A DNA stretch of 15,637 nt, from positions 1 through 15,637 of the forward strand of contig JBPCWA010000384.1 of the NCBI GenBank assembly GCA_051009975.1, in the 5' to 3' direction. Under the pieces are notes generated by a model. It saw only the letters and a program-made list of their open reading frames with translations, was not told where the DNA came from and made no database searches. This DNA is from Tectiglobus sp051009975. Its GTDB lineage: Bacteria > Pseudomonadota > Alphaproteobacteria > Rhizobiales > Hyphomicrobiaceae. Positions 1 through 8,100 of the stretch are shown here, piece after piece (positions within the stretch are counted from its first letter, which is position 1; each line of letters begins with the position of its first letter). A program made the position numbers and the translations under genes.

Positions 1-636
1 TGGCTGTATTTCAGATTTCCCCTCAGCTTTCGCAATGTCGAAGATCTGCTCGCTGAGCGAGGAATTGAGCTGTCCTACGAAACAATCCGGCGCGGGGCTC
101 TGAAGTTTGGTCAGGCCTACGCGTACAAACTAAGGCAATCGCGCCCTCGACCAGATGCGCGATGGCATTTGGATGAAGTGTTCGTCTCCATTAACGGGTA
201 GCTGATGTACCTGTGGCGGGCGGTGGACAGCGAAGGCGAAGTCCTGGATATTCTGGTTCAGGCGCGCAGAAACAGAAAAGCCGCGCTCAAATTAATGCGC
301 AAATTGTTGAAGAAACAAGGCTTCGTTCCTGATGCCTTCTTTACCGACAAACTGCCATCATATGGCTCTGCGCTGAGGGAGCTAAGGCTATCAAGAAAGC
401 ACAATTTTGGCGGCAGAAAGAACAATAGGGCGGAGAATTCTCACCTGCCAGTCCGGCAACGCGAACGACGAATGCAACGGTTCAAATCACCTGGATCAGC
501 ACAACGATTTCTCTCCACTCACGCCGCCGTCTACAACATCTTCAACGTCCAACGTCATCTTATTTCCCGAAGAACACTACGCCAATTTCGCAGCGAAGCA
601 TTGAGCATGTCGAAGGCCGTGACGGCAGCAGAGTGA
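1..636 (+). pseudogene. IS6-family transposase, interrupted by an in-frame stop
   Basis: The reading frame is open from base 1, where the protein is already inside the N-terminal region (FRFPLSFRNVEDLLAERGI, then a SYETIRR helix typical of IS6 transposases), so roughly 15 N-terminal residues lie outside the window. The catalytic DDE triad is visible: Asp at 172-174 (HLDEVFV), Asp at 346-348 (FFTDKLPSYG) and Glu at 433-435 (NNRAENSHLP), followed by the usual RRMQRFKSPGSAQRF stretch. A TAG at 199-201 interrupts the frame exactly where relatives read NGK, shortly after the first catalytic Asp. An ATG at 205 could restart translation, but that product (143 residues) lacks the DNA-binding domain and the first Asp. 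Family and frame are certain. Loss of function is inferred from the stop codon, unless it is suppressed or a sequencing error. Confidence 0.9.
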
Positions 637-676
637 ACAGAAATTTCCTGTATATTTGTGCGACGACCGTTCGATA

Positions 677-690
677 GCGTGACAGAACCC
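677..690. repeat. Candidate right terminal inverted repeat of the IS6-family element
   Basis: The sequence gcgtgacagaaccc lies 41 bases after the transposase stop. Its reverse complement starts GGGTTCTGTCACGC, which fits the IS6-family pattern of ends beginning with GG and containing CTGT. The exact last base (689 or 690) is uncertain because the left repeat is not in the window for comparison. Confidence 0.6.
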
Positions 691-705
691 ACTAGGGTAT
701 ATATA
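679..705 (+). promoter_or_regulatory. Possible hybrid promoter at the IS junction
   Basis: GTGACA at 679-684, inside the IS right end, matches 5 of 6 bases of the -35 consensus TTGACA. TATATG at 700-705, in the flanking DNA, matches the -10 consensus at 4 of 6 positions with 15 bases between, which is short but workable. It would drive the exported-protein gene starting at 762. Promoters assembled from an outward -35 in the terminal repeat and a flanking -10 are well known for IS6 members such as IS26. Here it is only a sequence-based suggestion. Confidence 0.3.
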
Positions 706-761
706 TGGAGCGGGTTCGCACGTCTTCGGGGGCTTCAAACAGCACTCAAGGAGCGACGATA

Positions 762-1205
762 ATGATCCAGAGACAGATTAGGACCTCAGCTTTTGCCACG
801 GTAAGCAGCTTGCTAATGTTGTTAACCACGGGCGCGGCCTCGGCGCAGGAAAAGATCCCTAACCTTGTAGGGGCCTGGAAGGGCGAAGCTACTGGTGGAG
901 CGATATTTGGCCAACTCGATCATGAAAAACCCACGAAGGAGCCTGAGTTCAAGGATCGGACGATGCCGTGGACTTTGACGGTTAATAAACAGGACGGACG
1001 AGGTTTGATTGGAACTTGGGCGTCTTCCAATAAATCCGAACGACTAATCGGGGCGATAAGCATCGACAACGAAACCGTCTATTTCGTAGATGAGGACACC
1101 CATTTCATTGGGCGACTTCAGTCGGAAAACCGAATGGAACTCTGTGCGCGAGAGACCGGCAAAGATTCGATGGTGGCGGCCTGCTTCATTATCGACAAGC
1201 AGTGA
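762..1205 (+). CDS. Small exported protein of unknown function, probable beta-sheet fold
   Basis: I do not recognise a named family. The ATG at 762 is preferred over an in-frame ATG at 705 because AAGGAG (748-753) sits 8 bases before it and because the protein then begins with a clear signal peptide: MIQRQIR, a hydrophobic stretch, and an AxA-type site (GAASAQ) giving cleavage near residue 29. The mature part is about 118 residues. It starts NLVGAWKGEATGG and shows alternating hydrophobic strands such as GLIGTWASS, RLIGAISID, ETVYFVDED and HFIGRLQS. This pattern suggests a small beta-barrel like lipocalin- or avidin-type folds, but that is inference. Two cysteines near the C-terminus (ELCARE and VAACFI) could form a disulfide in the periplasm. 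It stands alone between the IS end and the convergent regulator gene, so context says little about its role. Confidence 0.7.
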   Translation: MIQRQIRTSAFATVSSLLMLLTTGAASAQEKIPNLVGAWKGEATGGAIFGQLDHEKPTKEPEFKDRTMPWTLTVNKQDGRGLIGTWASSNKSERLIGAISIDNETVYFVDEDTHFIGRLQSENRMELCARETGKDSMVAACFIIDKQ

Positions 1206-1470
1206 TGCAACACCTTCAATCCGAAAGGAGAAAATCACTCCACAGCCTTCAGCTGACCGATCCGGGATAGTTCGGGGCCAAGGTGGCCGCTGCCTATCAA
1301 GCCGCTGAAGTTGACGGCTGTTCACGCGTGAGACTCACGGTTTCCGTTGACCAAGGTTGACAATCCCTGTCGTCATTGCATCGGTCCCCTAAGTACCAAG
1401 GCCTGTGGATGTAGAGCCCTTATTCGATGCTGTTTCCGTTGCGATGGCTGCAACATCACATGCCGGTTGC

Positions 1471-2169
1471 TCAGCTATGTGGATCGTCGATGAGCGGTGA
1501 TGAGCGGGCGAGCTTCTGCAAATCCGGTATGTTATCGAGTGCTATGTCGCGGCCTTCTACACGGACGCCGTAGGGCTTGAGCGTTGCGAACGAGCGAGAA
1601 AGGTTCTCCGGTGTCATGCCAAGTAAGCTGGCAAGAGTGCGTTTGTCGATGTCGAGCTGAACAGATCCATTGCCGCCGAATTCCGAGTGCCGCCGCAGGA
1701 TATAGTTTGCAAGGCGTTCGGTTCCGGATCGCAGTTTATGGTTCTTCAAAGACTTGACGACGTTGCGATAGCAGGTTGCGAGTTCCGCTATCATGCAGCA
1801 CCCGAACGCCGGGTCAGTAGCAACCATCATCCTGATATTTTCGGACGGCACCAGCAACAAGCGGGATTTGTGCGTCGTACGTGCCGACATCAGGTACCGG
1901 GCATCCTTGAGTACCGCTGCTAGAATGAAAGTAGAAACAGGCCTGACCATCGCAATTGTCGTCTCACGGCCATTGGCTTGCCCGAACAACTCCACACATC
2001 CCTCTGTAACGACATAGAGGAAATCCGATGGATCTCCCTCTGTGATCAGCTGGACTTGCGGTGGGAAATGCTGGAAGTAGGCGAGTTGCATCAAATCGGC
2101 GAAATTGTCCTCGCCCATGTCAGCAAACAGAGACAGCTCGCGGATCAAACTCAGTTCGTCTGGGCGCAT
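1471..2169 (-). CDS. CRP/FNR-family transcriptional regulator, NarR/DNR-like (no Fe-S cysteines)
   Basis: This 232-residue protein has the CRP/FNR layout. An N-terminal cyclic-nucleotide-binding-like beta-roll spans about residues 15-130 (LITEGDPSDFLYVVTEGCVELF). A dimerisation helix lies around 125-150, and a C-terminal winged helix-turn-helix at about 170-215. The recognition helix (TPENLSRSF) keeps Glu188, Ser191 and Arg192, the residues FNR uses to read TTGAT half-sites. Its only cysteines are at 58, 124, 125 and 133, so the N-terminal cysteine cluster of oxygen-sensing FNR is missing. That places it with the DNR/NNR/NarR type, which respond to NO or nitrite/nitrate. It is transcribed away from narK across a shared control region, as expected for a dedicated nar regulator such as Paracoccus NarR. 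No strong ribosome-binding site precedes the ATG at 2169. The family is certain; the NarR-like role is inferred from context. Confidence 0.85.
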   Translation of the reverse strand: MRPDELSLIRELSLFADMGEDNFADLMQLAYFQHFPPQVQLITEGDPSDFLYVVTEGCVELFGQANGRETTIAMVRPVSTFILAAVLKDARYLMSARTTHKSRLLLVPSENIRMMVATDPAFGCCMIAELATCYRNVVKSLKNHKLRSGTERLANYILRRHSEFGGNGSVQLDIDKRTLASLLGMTPENLSRSFATLKPYGVRVEGRDIALDNIPDLQKLARSSPLIDDPHS

Positions 2170-2221
2170 GATCTAGATGATCGTCCAAGCGACACACAGC
2201 TTCATCATTAATGCTTGAGAA

Positions 2222-2235
2222 TTGATAAATGTCAA
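2222..2235. promoter_or_regulatory. FNR-type box upstream of the regulator gene
   Basis: TTGAT-AAAT-GTCAA matches the FNR/DNR consensus TTGAT-N4-ATCAA at 9 of 10 half-site positions. It is centred about 59 bases upstream of the regulator start on the minus strand, which allows autoregulation by the regulator or control by an FNR homologue. No convincing -10 was found at the expected distance. Confidence 0.6.
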
Positions 2236-2335
2236 GAAATGGACCAGCTCAAATCAAAAGCGCGGCACCAATCCATCATCGCGATCATTGAGCATTGTAT
2301 CACCTTGATTTATTTCTCCATGCCGAGCTGAGAAT

Positions 2336-2349
2336 TTGATCTCGATCAA
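2336..2349. promoter_or_regulatory. Perfect FNR-type box upstream of narK
   Basis: TTGAT-CTCG-ATCAA is an exact, symmetric match to the FNR consensus. With its centre at 2342.5, a class II promoter (centre at -41.5) would start transcription near 2384. A CATTCT at 2371-2376 lies about where the -10 should be, which leaves a leader of about 47 bases before the narK ATG at 2431. This is the likely main anaerobic switch of the nar operon and rules out the in-frame GTG at 2350 as the narK start. Confidence 0.85.
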
Positions 2350-2430
2350 GTGACCTCGGAGCCCCACGGGCATTCTCCCTCGCACACGACATGTCGGCAG
2401 ACGCTTGGCTATCAGCACGAGGGAATTGAG

Positions 2431-5160
2431 ATGAACCACCTCCAGGGTGTCACGTCATCCGATCAACACCGCGCATTGGGCATGAGCACATTCGCGTTTA
2501 GCGTCTGCTTTGCCGCCTGGACGATATTTGCCATCATTGGTGTCAAGATAAAGCAGGACCTGGGGCTTTCCGACACGCAATTCGGCCTGTTGGTCGCGAC
2601 GCCAATCCTGACAGGATCGCTAAGTCGTATTTTTCTTGGCATCTGGACCGACCAATACGGCGGTCGACTGGTCTTCTCCTTGGTGATGATTGCCGCTGGG
2701 GTCGCGACATACCTACTCTCCACCGTCTCAACCTATTCCATGTTCCTGGTTGCAGCGCTGGGCGTTGGATTGGCCGGTGGTTCATTCGCAGTTGGCATCG
2801 CTTACATCTCGAAGTGGTATCCGCAGGAACGCCAGGGTACCGCGCTTGGCATCTTTGGGGTCGGTAACGTCGGTGCAGCAGTGACCAGCTTTGGCGCGCC
2901 TTTCCTGTTAGTTGCATTCGGTTGGGCACAAACGGCCCAAATCTACTCCATCGTGCTCATCCTCACCGCACTTGTGTTCTATTTCACGAGCAAGGATGAC
3001 CCTGCCATTGTCGCGCGCAGAGCCAAGGGCGAAAGTCCGCGTAGCACGTTGCTTGAACTGGATCCTCTGCGCAAATTGCAGGTTTGGCGCTTTGCGCTCT
3101 ACTACTTTTTTGTATTCGGAGCCTTCGTTGCTTTGGCATTGTGGTTGCCTCGATATCTCATTGGCGTCTACGGCCTCGACATAAGGACCGCCGGCATACT
3201 TGCTGCTTTCTATGCCGTACCAGCAAGCCTATTTCGTGCCTATGGCGGGCATCTTTCCGATAAATTCGGCGCGCGCGCTATCATGTATGCCACTTTCGGC
3301 GTATCGGCCGTATGCTGCTTCCTACTCTCATACCCGCAAACCGACTACATCATTCATGGTATTGAAGGCCCAATTCAGTTCTCGACACAGATGGGTTTGG
3401 TGCCATTTGTCGTTATCATTTTCGTGCTTGGCTTCTTCATGAGCCTGGGTAAGGCGGCAGTCTACAAGCACATCCCGGTTTACTATCCAGATCACGTCGG
3501 ATCTGTCGGCGGCCTCGTCGGCATGATTGGCGGGTTGGGAGGCTTTGTTCTCCCAATTGCCTTTGGTGTGATGAGCGACCTGTCAGGCATCTGGACGAGT
3601 TGCTTCATGCTGCTGTTCGCTATTGTACTGGCGTCGCTTGTTTGGATGCATTTTTCCATCATCGCCATGGAGCGTGAAGCCGGTGCCGCGATTGACGTGC
3701 AATCGATGCCACAATTGCCGGAGATGCAGCCAATCCACATACCTGAACAACATGCGGTGATGGCGGGTGTGATAGAGGATTGGCGGCCCGACGACCAGGA
3801 GTTCTGGGAGACCAAGGGGCGGGCCATCGCGCGGCGCAACCTGTGGATTTCGATCCCTGCCCTTCTGCTCGCCTTCTCGGTATGGCTCGTCTGGAGCGTT
3901 GTCGTCGCCAAGCTTCCGGCGATCGGCTTCAACTATACAACGGATCAGCTCTTCTGGCTGGCGGCGCTGCCGGGGCTTTCCGGGGCGACACTCAGGATCT
4001 TCTATTCCTTCATGGTGCCGATCTTCGGTGGTCGACTGTGGACGACGATGACGACCGCGTCACTGATGATCCCGGCGTTCGGTATCGGCTACGCGGTACA
4101 GAACCCGGAAACGCCATACTTGATCTTTCTGGTGCTCGCCCTTCTCTGCGGACTGGGTGGTGGTAACTTCGCTTCGTCCATGGCCAACATAAGCTTTTTC
4201 TTCCCCAAATCGCAAAAGGGTCACGCACTCGCACTCAACGCGGGCCTCGGCAACGCCGGCGTCAGCGTCATGCAGTTCCTGGTGCCGATTGTCATCACGA
4301 CAGGCGTCTTCGGGGTGCTTGGGGGCGAACCTCAAGTGGTCGATGAGACAACCAAACTGTGGCTGCAGAACGCGGGCTTCGTCTGGATCCCGTTCCTGAT
4401 GATCGCCACCATCGCCGCCTGGTTCGGCATGAACGATATCGCCTCTGCAAAGGCGTCCTTCAAGGAGCAGTCGATCATTTTCCAACGCAAGCACAACTGG
4501 ATCATGTGTTGGCTGTATACCGGAACCTTCGGTTCGTTCATTGGGTATTCGGCGGGCTTCCCGCTGTTGGCCAAGACGCAGTTTCCCGACGTTGATTCAT
4601 TACAATTCGTCTTCCTCGGGCCCCTCGTCGGCGCGCTGTCCCGGGCAGCCACCGGTTGGGTGTCGGACAAGTATGGCGGCGGGCGCGTCACATTCTGGAC
4701 GTTCGTCGCGATGATCGCGGCGGTGGCTGGTGTCCTCTACTTCCTTAGCGTAGGGTCATTCTGGGGCTTCTTCGCGATGTTCATGGTGCTGTTCTTTGCC
4801 ACTGGTGTTGGCAATGCTTCCACCTTCCAGATGATCCCGGTGATGATGCGGTCAGAGGTCGGTCGGCTGATGCCGGACCTGCAACCCACGGTGGGCGTCC
4901 GACAGGCTGAAAAGGAAGCCGCTGCTATCATTGGCTTTACGTCAGCCGTGGCGGCGTATGGAGCCTTCTTCATCCCCAAGAGCTACGGCAGTTCGATCGC
5001 CATGACCGGCGGACCATCCGCGGCGCTTTGGGCCTTCCTGATCTTCTATGTCAGCTGCGCGGCCGTGACCTGGTGGTTCTATACCCGGCCCGCCGGCCTC
5101 CTACATGACATCGAACGCGGTCTCTCCAACACACCCTCAAGCGCCCAACCGGCAGAATAA
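2431..5160 (+). CDS. narK: Fused NarK1-NarK2 nitrate/nitrite transporter
   Basis: This 909-residue inner-membrane protein consists of two complete major-facilitator (NNP family) transporters in tandem. The first half (about 1-430) is NarK1-like, with a nitrate-signature stretch at 115-131 (AGGSFAVGIAYISKWYP) and a second at GKAAVYKHIPVYYP. The second half (about 465-900) is NarK2-like, with GGGNFASSMANISFFFP at 576-592. Each half keeps both substrate-binding arginines of the family: Arg66 and Arg269 in the first, Arg522 and Arg738 in the second. In Paracoccus the NarK1 half is a proton-linked nitrate importer and the NarK2 half a nitrate/nitrite antiporter. The ATG at 2431 was chosen for the GAGGGA (2419-2424) before it. 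In-frame upstream GTG 2350 lies at the end of the FNR box. The gene is first in the operon, 12 bases before narG. Confidence 0.95.
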   Translation: MNHLQGVTSSDQHRALGMSTFAFSVCFAAWTIFAIIGVKIKQDLGLSDTQFGLLVATPILTGSLSRIFLGIWTDQYGGRLVFSLVMIAAGVATYLLSTVSTYSMFLVAALGVGLAGGSFAVGIAYISKWYPQERQGTALGIFGVGNVGAAVTSFGAPFLLVAFGWAQTAQIYSIVLILTALVFYFTSKDDPAIVARRAKGESPRSTLLELDPLRKLQVWRFALYYFFVFGAFVALALWLPRYLIGVYGLDIRTAGILAAFYAVPASLFRAYGGHLSDKFGARAIMYATFGVSAVCCFLLSYPQTDYIIHGIEGPIQFSTQMGLVPFVVIIFVLGFFMSLGKAAVYKHIPVYYPDHVGSVGGLVGMIGGLGGFVLPIAFGVMSDLSGIWTSCFMLLFAIVLASLVWMHFSIIAMEREAGAAIDVQSMPQLPEMQPIHIPEQHAVMAGVIEDWRPDDQEFWETKGRAIARRNLWISIPALLLAFSVWLVWSVVVAKLPAIGFNYTTDQLFWLAALPGLSGATLRIFYSFMVPIFGGRLWTTMTTASLMIPAFGIGYAVQNPETPYLIFLVLALLCGLGGGNFASSMANISFFFPKSQKGHALALNAGLGNAGVSVMQFLVPIVITTGVFGVLGGEPQVVDETTKLWLQNAGFVWIPFLMIATIAAWFGMNDIASAKASFKEQSIIFQRKHNWIMCWLYTGTFGSFIGYSAGFPLLAKTQFPDVDSLQFVFLGPLVGALSRAATGWVSDKYGGGRVTFWTFVAMIAAVAGVLYFLSVGSFWGFFAMFMVLFFATGVGNASTFQMIPVMMRSEVGRLMPDLQPTVGVRQAEKEAAAIIGFTSAVAAYGAFFIPKSYGSSIAMTGGPSAALWAFLIFYVSCAAVTWWFYTRPAGLLHDIERGLSNTPSSAQPAE

Positions 5161-5172
5161 GGGAGCGAAATC

Positions 5173-8100
5173 ATGAGTCATTTTCTGGATCGCCTCACCT
5201 TCTTCCAACGAACCCCGGAATATTTCTCCGACGGCCATGGGATCACAACGAGCGAAGACCGCCGGTGGGAAGACGGTTACCGAAAACGCTGGCAGCACGA
5301 TAAGATCGTTCGCTCGACGCATGGCGCAAACTGCACTGGTTCCTGCTCCTGGAAGATCTACGTCAAGGGAGGTATAGTCACTTGGGAGACCCAACAAACT
5401 GACTATCCCCGGACCCGGCCGGATCTGCCGAACCATGAGCCACGTGGCTGCTCTCGCGGCGCAAGTTTTAGTTGGTATCTCTATTCCAATAATCGTGTGA
5501 AATATCCACTCGTGCGCAAGCGACTTATCAAGTTATGGCGTGATGCCCATTTAACAATGTCGCCGGTCGCGGCCTGGGCCTCTATCGTCGAGGATCCTGC
5601 CAAGCGCGCTACCTACACAAAGAAACGCGGTCATGGTGGATTTGTGCGCGCGTCCTGGGACGAGGTGAATGAACTCATCGCTGCGGCCAACGCCTACACG
5701 GCCAAGACATACGGCCCCGACCGCGTATTCGGTTTCTCGCCGATCCCGGCCATGTCGATGGTCTCCTATGCGGCTGGATCGCGTTATCTGTCACTGCTGG
5801 GCGGCGTCTGCATGTCGTTCTACGATTGGTATTGCGATCTGCCGCCTGCCTCGCCGCAAACCTGGGGCGAGCAGACAGACGTCCCGGAATCGGCGGATTG
5901 GTACAACGCGGGTTTTCTGATCCTTTGGGGGTCGAATGTGCCGCAAACCCGCACGCCTGACGCGCACTTTTATACCGAGGTGCGGTACAGGGGTGCAAAG
6001 AGCGCCGTGATTTGTCCAGACTATTCGGAAGCCTCAAAGTTTGCGGATATGTGGCTAGCCGTCAAACAGGGCACCGACTCAGCTTTAGCGATGGCCATGG
6101 GACACGTGATTCTGAGCGAGTTCCACGTCAATCGCAAGGTTCCCTATTTCGAGGACTACGCCCGCAAATACACCGACATGCCGATGCTGGTGCGGCTGGT
6201 GAAACAGGGCGAAAACTATGTGCCAGAACGCCTTCTGCGCGCTTCCGATTTTGATGGCGCGTTGGATGAGAATAACAACCCCGAATGGAAGACCGTCGCT
6301 TACGACGAAGCAGCTGGCGATAAGATCGTCATTCCTAATGGGTCCGTTGGTTTCCGCTGGGGCGAACAGGGTAAGTGGAACCTGGAGGAAAAGGAAACGG
6401 GTGGGAATAATACTCAGCTGCGGCTGTCACTCGCTGACATCAAGGACGACGTAGCCGCTGTCGGATTTCCATATTTCGGCAATCGTGAGCACGATCATTT
6501 CGCGGGCACCCAACATCCGAGCGTGCTTTCCCGCAATGTGCCGGTCAAGAAACTCAAGCTCGCGCAAGGCGACACTCTCGTTGCTTCCGTCTACGACCTC
6601 TTCGTCGCAAACTACGGTGTTGATCGCGGCTTTGGTGGCAACCACACCACAAGCAGTTACGATGACGTTGAGCCTTACACGCCGGCTTGGGCCGAGCAGA
6701 TCACGGGCGTGCCACGCGACCAGATCATCCAGGTTGCGCGTGAGTTTGCGTTGAACGCAGAAAAGACCAATGGCCGATCGATGGTCATCATCGGAGCAGC
6801 CATGAACCATTGGTACCATTGCGATATGAATTATCGCGGCGTCATCAACATGTTGGTGATGTGTGGTTGCGTCGGGCAATCCGGGGGTGGCTGGTCGCAC
6901 TATGTCGGTCAGGAAAAACTGCGGCCGCAATCCGGTTGGTTGCCACTTGCCTTTGCGCTCGATTGGGGGCGCCCACCGCGTCAGCAAAACTCCACCTCGT
7001 CGTTCTATGCTCATTCGGATCAGTGGCGTTACGAAACGCTTGATGTGAAGGACATCCTCTCTCCGACGGCACCCGTAGGGCCATGGGATGGTGCGTTCAT
7101 CGACTACAATGCGCGTGCCGAGCGCATGGGCTGGTTGCCATCAGCGCCACAGCTCCAAACCAATCCATTGAACGTTGGAAAACAGGTTGCGGCATCGGGC
7201 GACGAGGCGAAAGACTTCGTTGCCAATGCCCTCAAATCTGGCAGTCTTGAATTGTCGTGCCATGATCCCGATAACCCAAAGAATTGGCCACGCAATATGT
7301 TCGTATGGCGATCCAACCTTCTTGGCTCGTCAGGCAAGGGGCATGAATATTTCCTCAAGCATCTGCTTGGCACAAGCCATGGCGTAATGGGCAAAGATCT
7401 GGGCGAGACAGGCCTCACCAAGCCGGTCGATGTAGTTTGGCATGAAGACGCTCCGGAAGGAAAACTCGATCTTCTCGTCACGCTCGACTTCCGCATGTCG
7501 ACGACCTGCGTTTTATCCGACATCGTTCTGCCGACGGCGACCTGGTATGAGAAGGACGACCTCAACACGTCCGACATGCACCCATTCATTCACCCTCTCA
7601 CTGGCGCCGTTGACCCGTCGTGGGAAGCACGGTCTGACTGGGAGATCTACAAGGGAATTGCAAAGAAATTCTCAGAGGTCGCGCCAGAAGTCTTGGGCGT
7701 AGAGCAGGACGTTGTACTGACGCCAATCATGCACGACACGCCGCTTGAGATCGCACAAGCTCTCGATGTCAAGGATTGGAAGAAAGGCGAATGCGACCCT
7801 GTCCCTGGAAAGACCATGCCTGCTGTGACGGTTGTGGAGCGCGACTACCCCAATTTGTACAAACGATTCACATCCGTTGGCCCGCTAATGAGCAAGCTCG
7901 GCAACGGCACTAAGGGCATAAGTTGGAATACGGATCACGAGGTCGATTTCCTGAAGAAGCTAAATGGCGAGGTCTTGGAGGACGGGCCAACCAAGGGCCT
8001 TGCCCGGATCGAAACGGCCATTGACGCATGCGAGGTGATTCTGTCACTGGCACCGGAGACAAATGGCGAAGTTGCGGTTAAGGCCTGGGAGTCGCTCGGT

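Larger units (their letters stand above)
1..690 (+). mobile_element. IS6-family insertion sequence, right part
   Basis: The element is recognised by its transposase, which has the IS6-type DDE residues, and by a terminal sequence at 677-690 whose reverse complement begins GGGTTCTGTCACGC, resembling IS6-family ends that start GG(T/C)(T/A)CTGT. The left end lies outside the window. IS6 elements move by copy-in or cointegrate formation, leave 8-bp target duplications and often bracket accessory DNA. The duplication would be the 8 bases right after the element (about 690-698), but this cannot be tested without the left side. The copy is probably inactive because the transposase reading frame is interrupted. 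Confidence 0.8.

Noticed and set aside
1340..1360. Direct repeat gttgac-CAAG-gttgac between the exported-protein gene and the regulator gene
   Set aside because: It has only two short copies, with no spacing or promoter context to suggest a binding site.
2350..2430. Upstream in-frame GTG start for narK adding 27 residues
   Set aside because: It lies at the edge of the FNR box, upstream of the expected transcription start. The added residues are not transporter-like, and the ATG at 2431 has a good ribosome-binding site.
6427..7014. Long open frame on the minus strand inside narG (195 codons)
   Set aside because: It lies wholly antisense to well-conserved narG sequence, matches no family and has no sensible start context.
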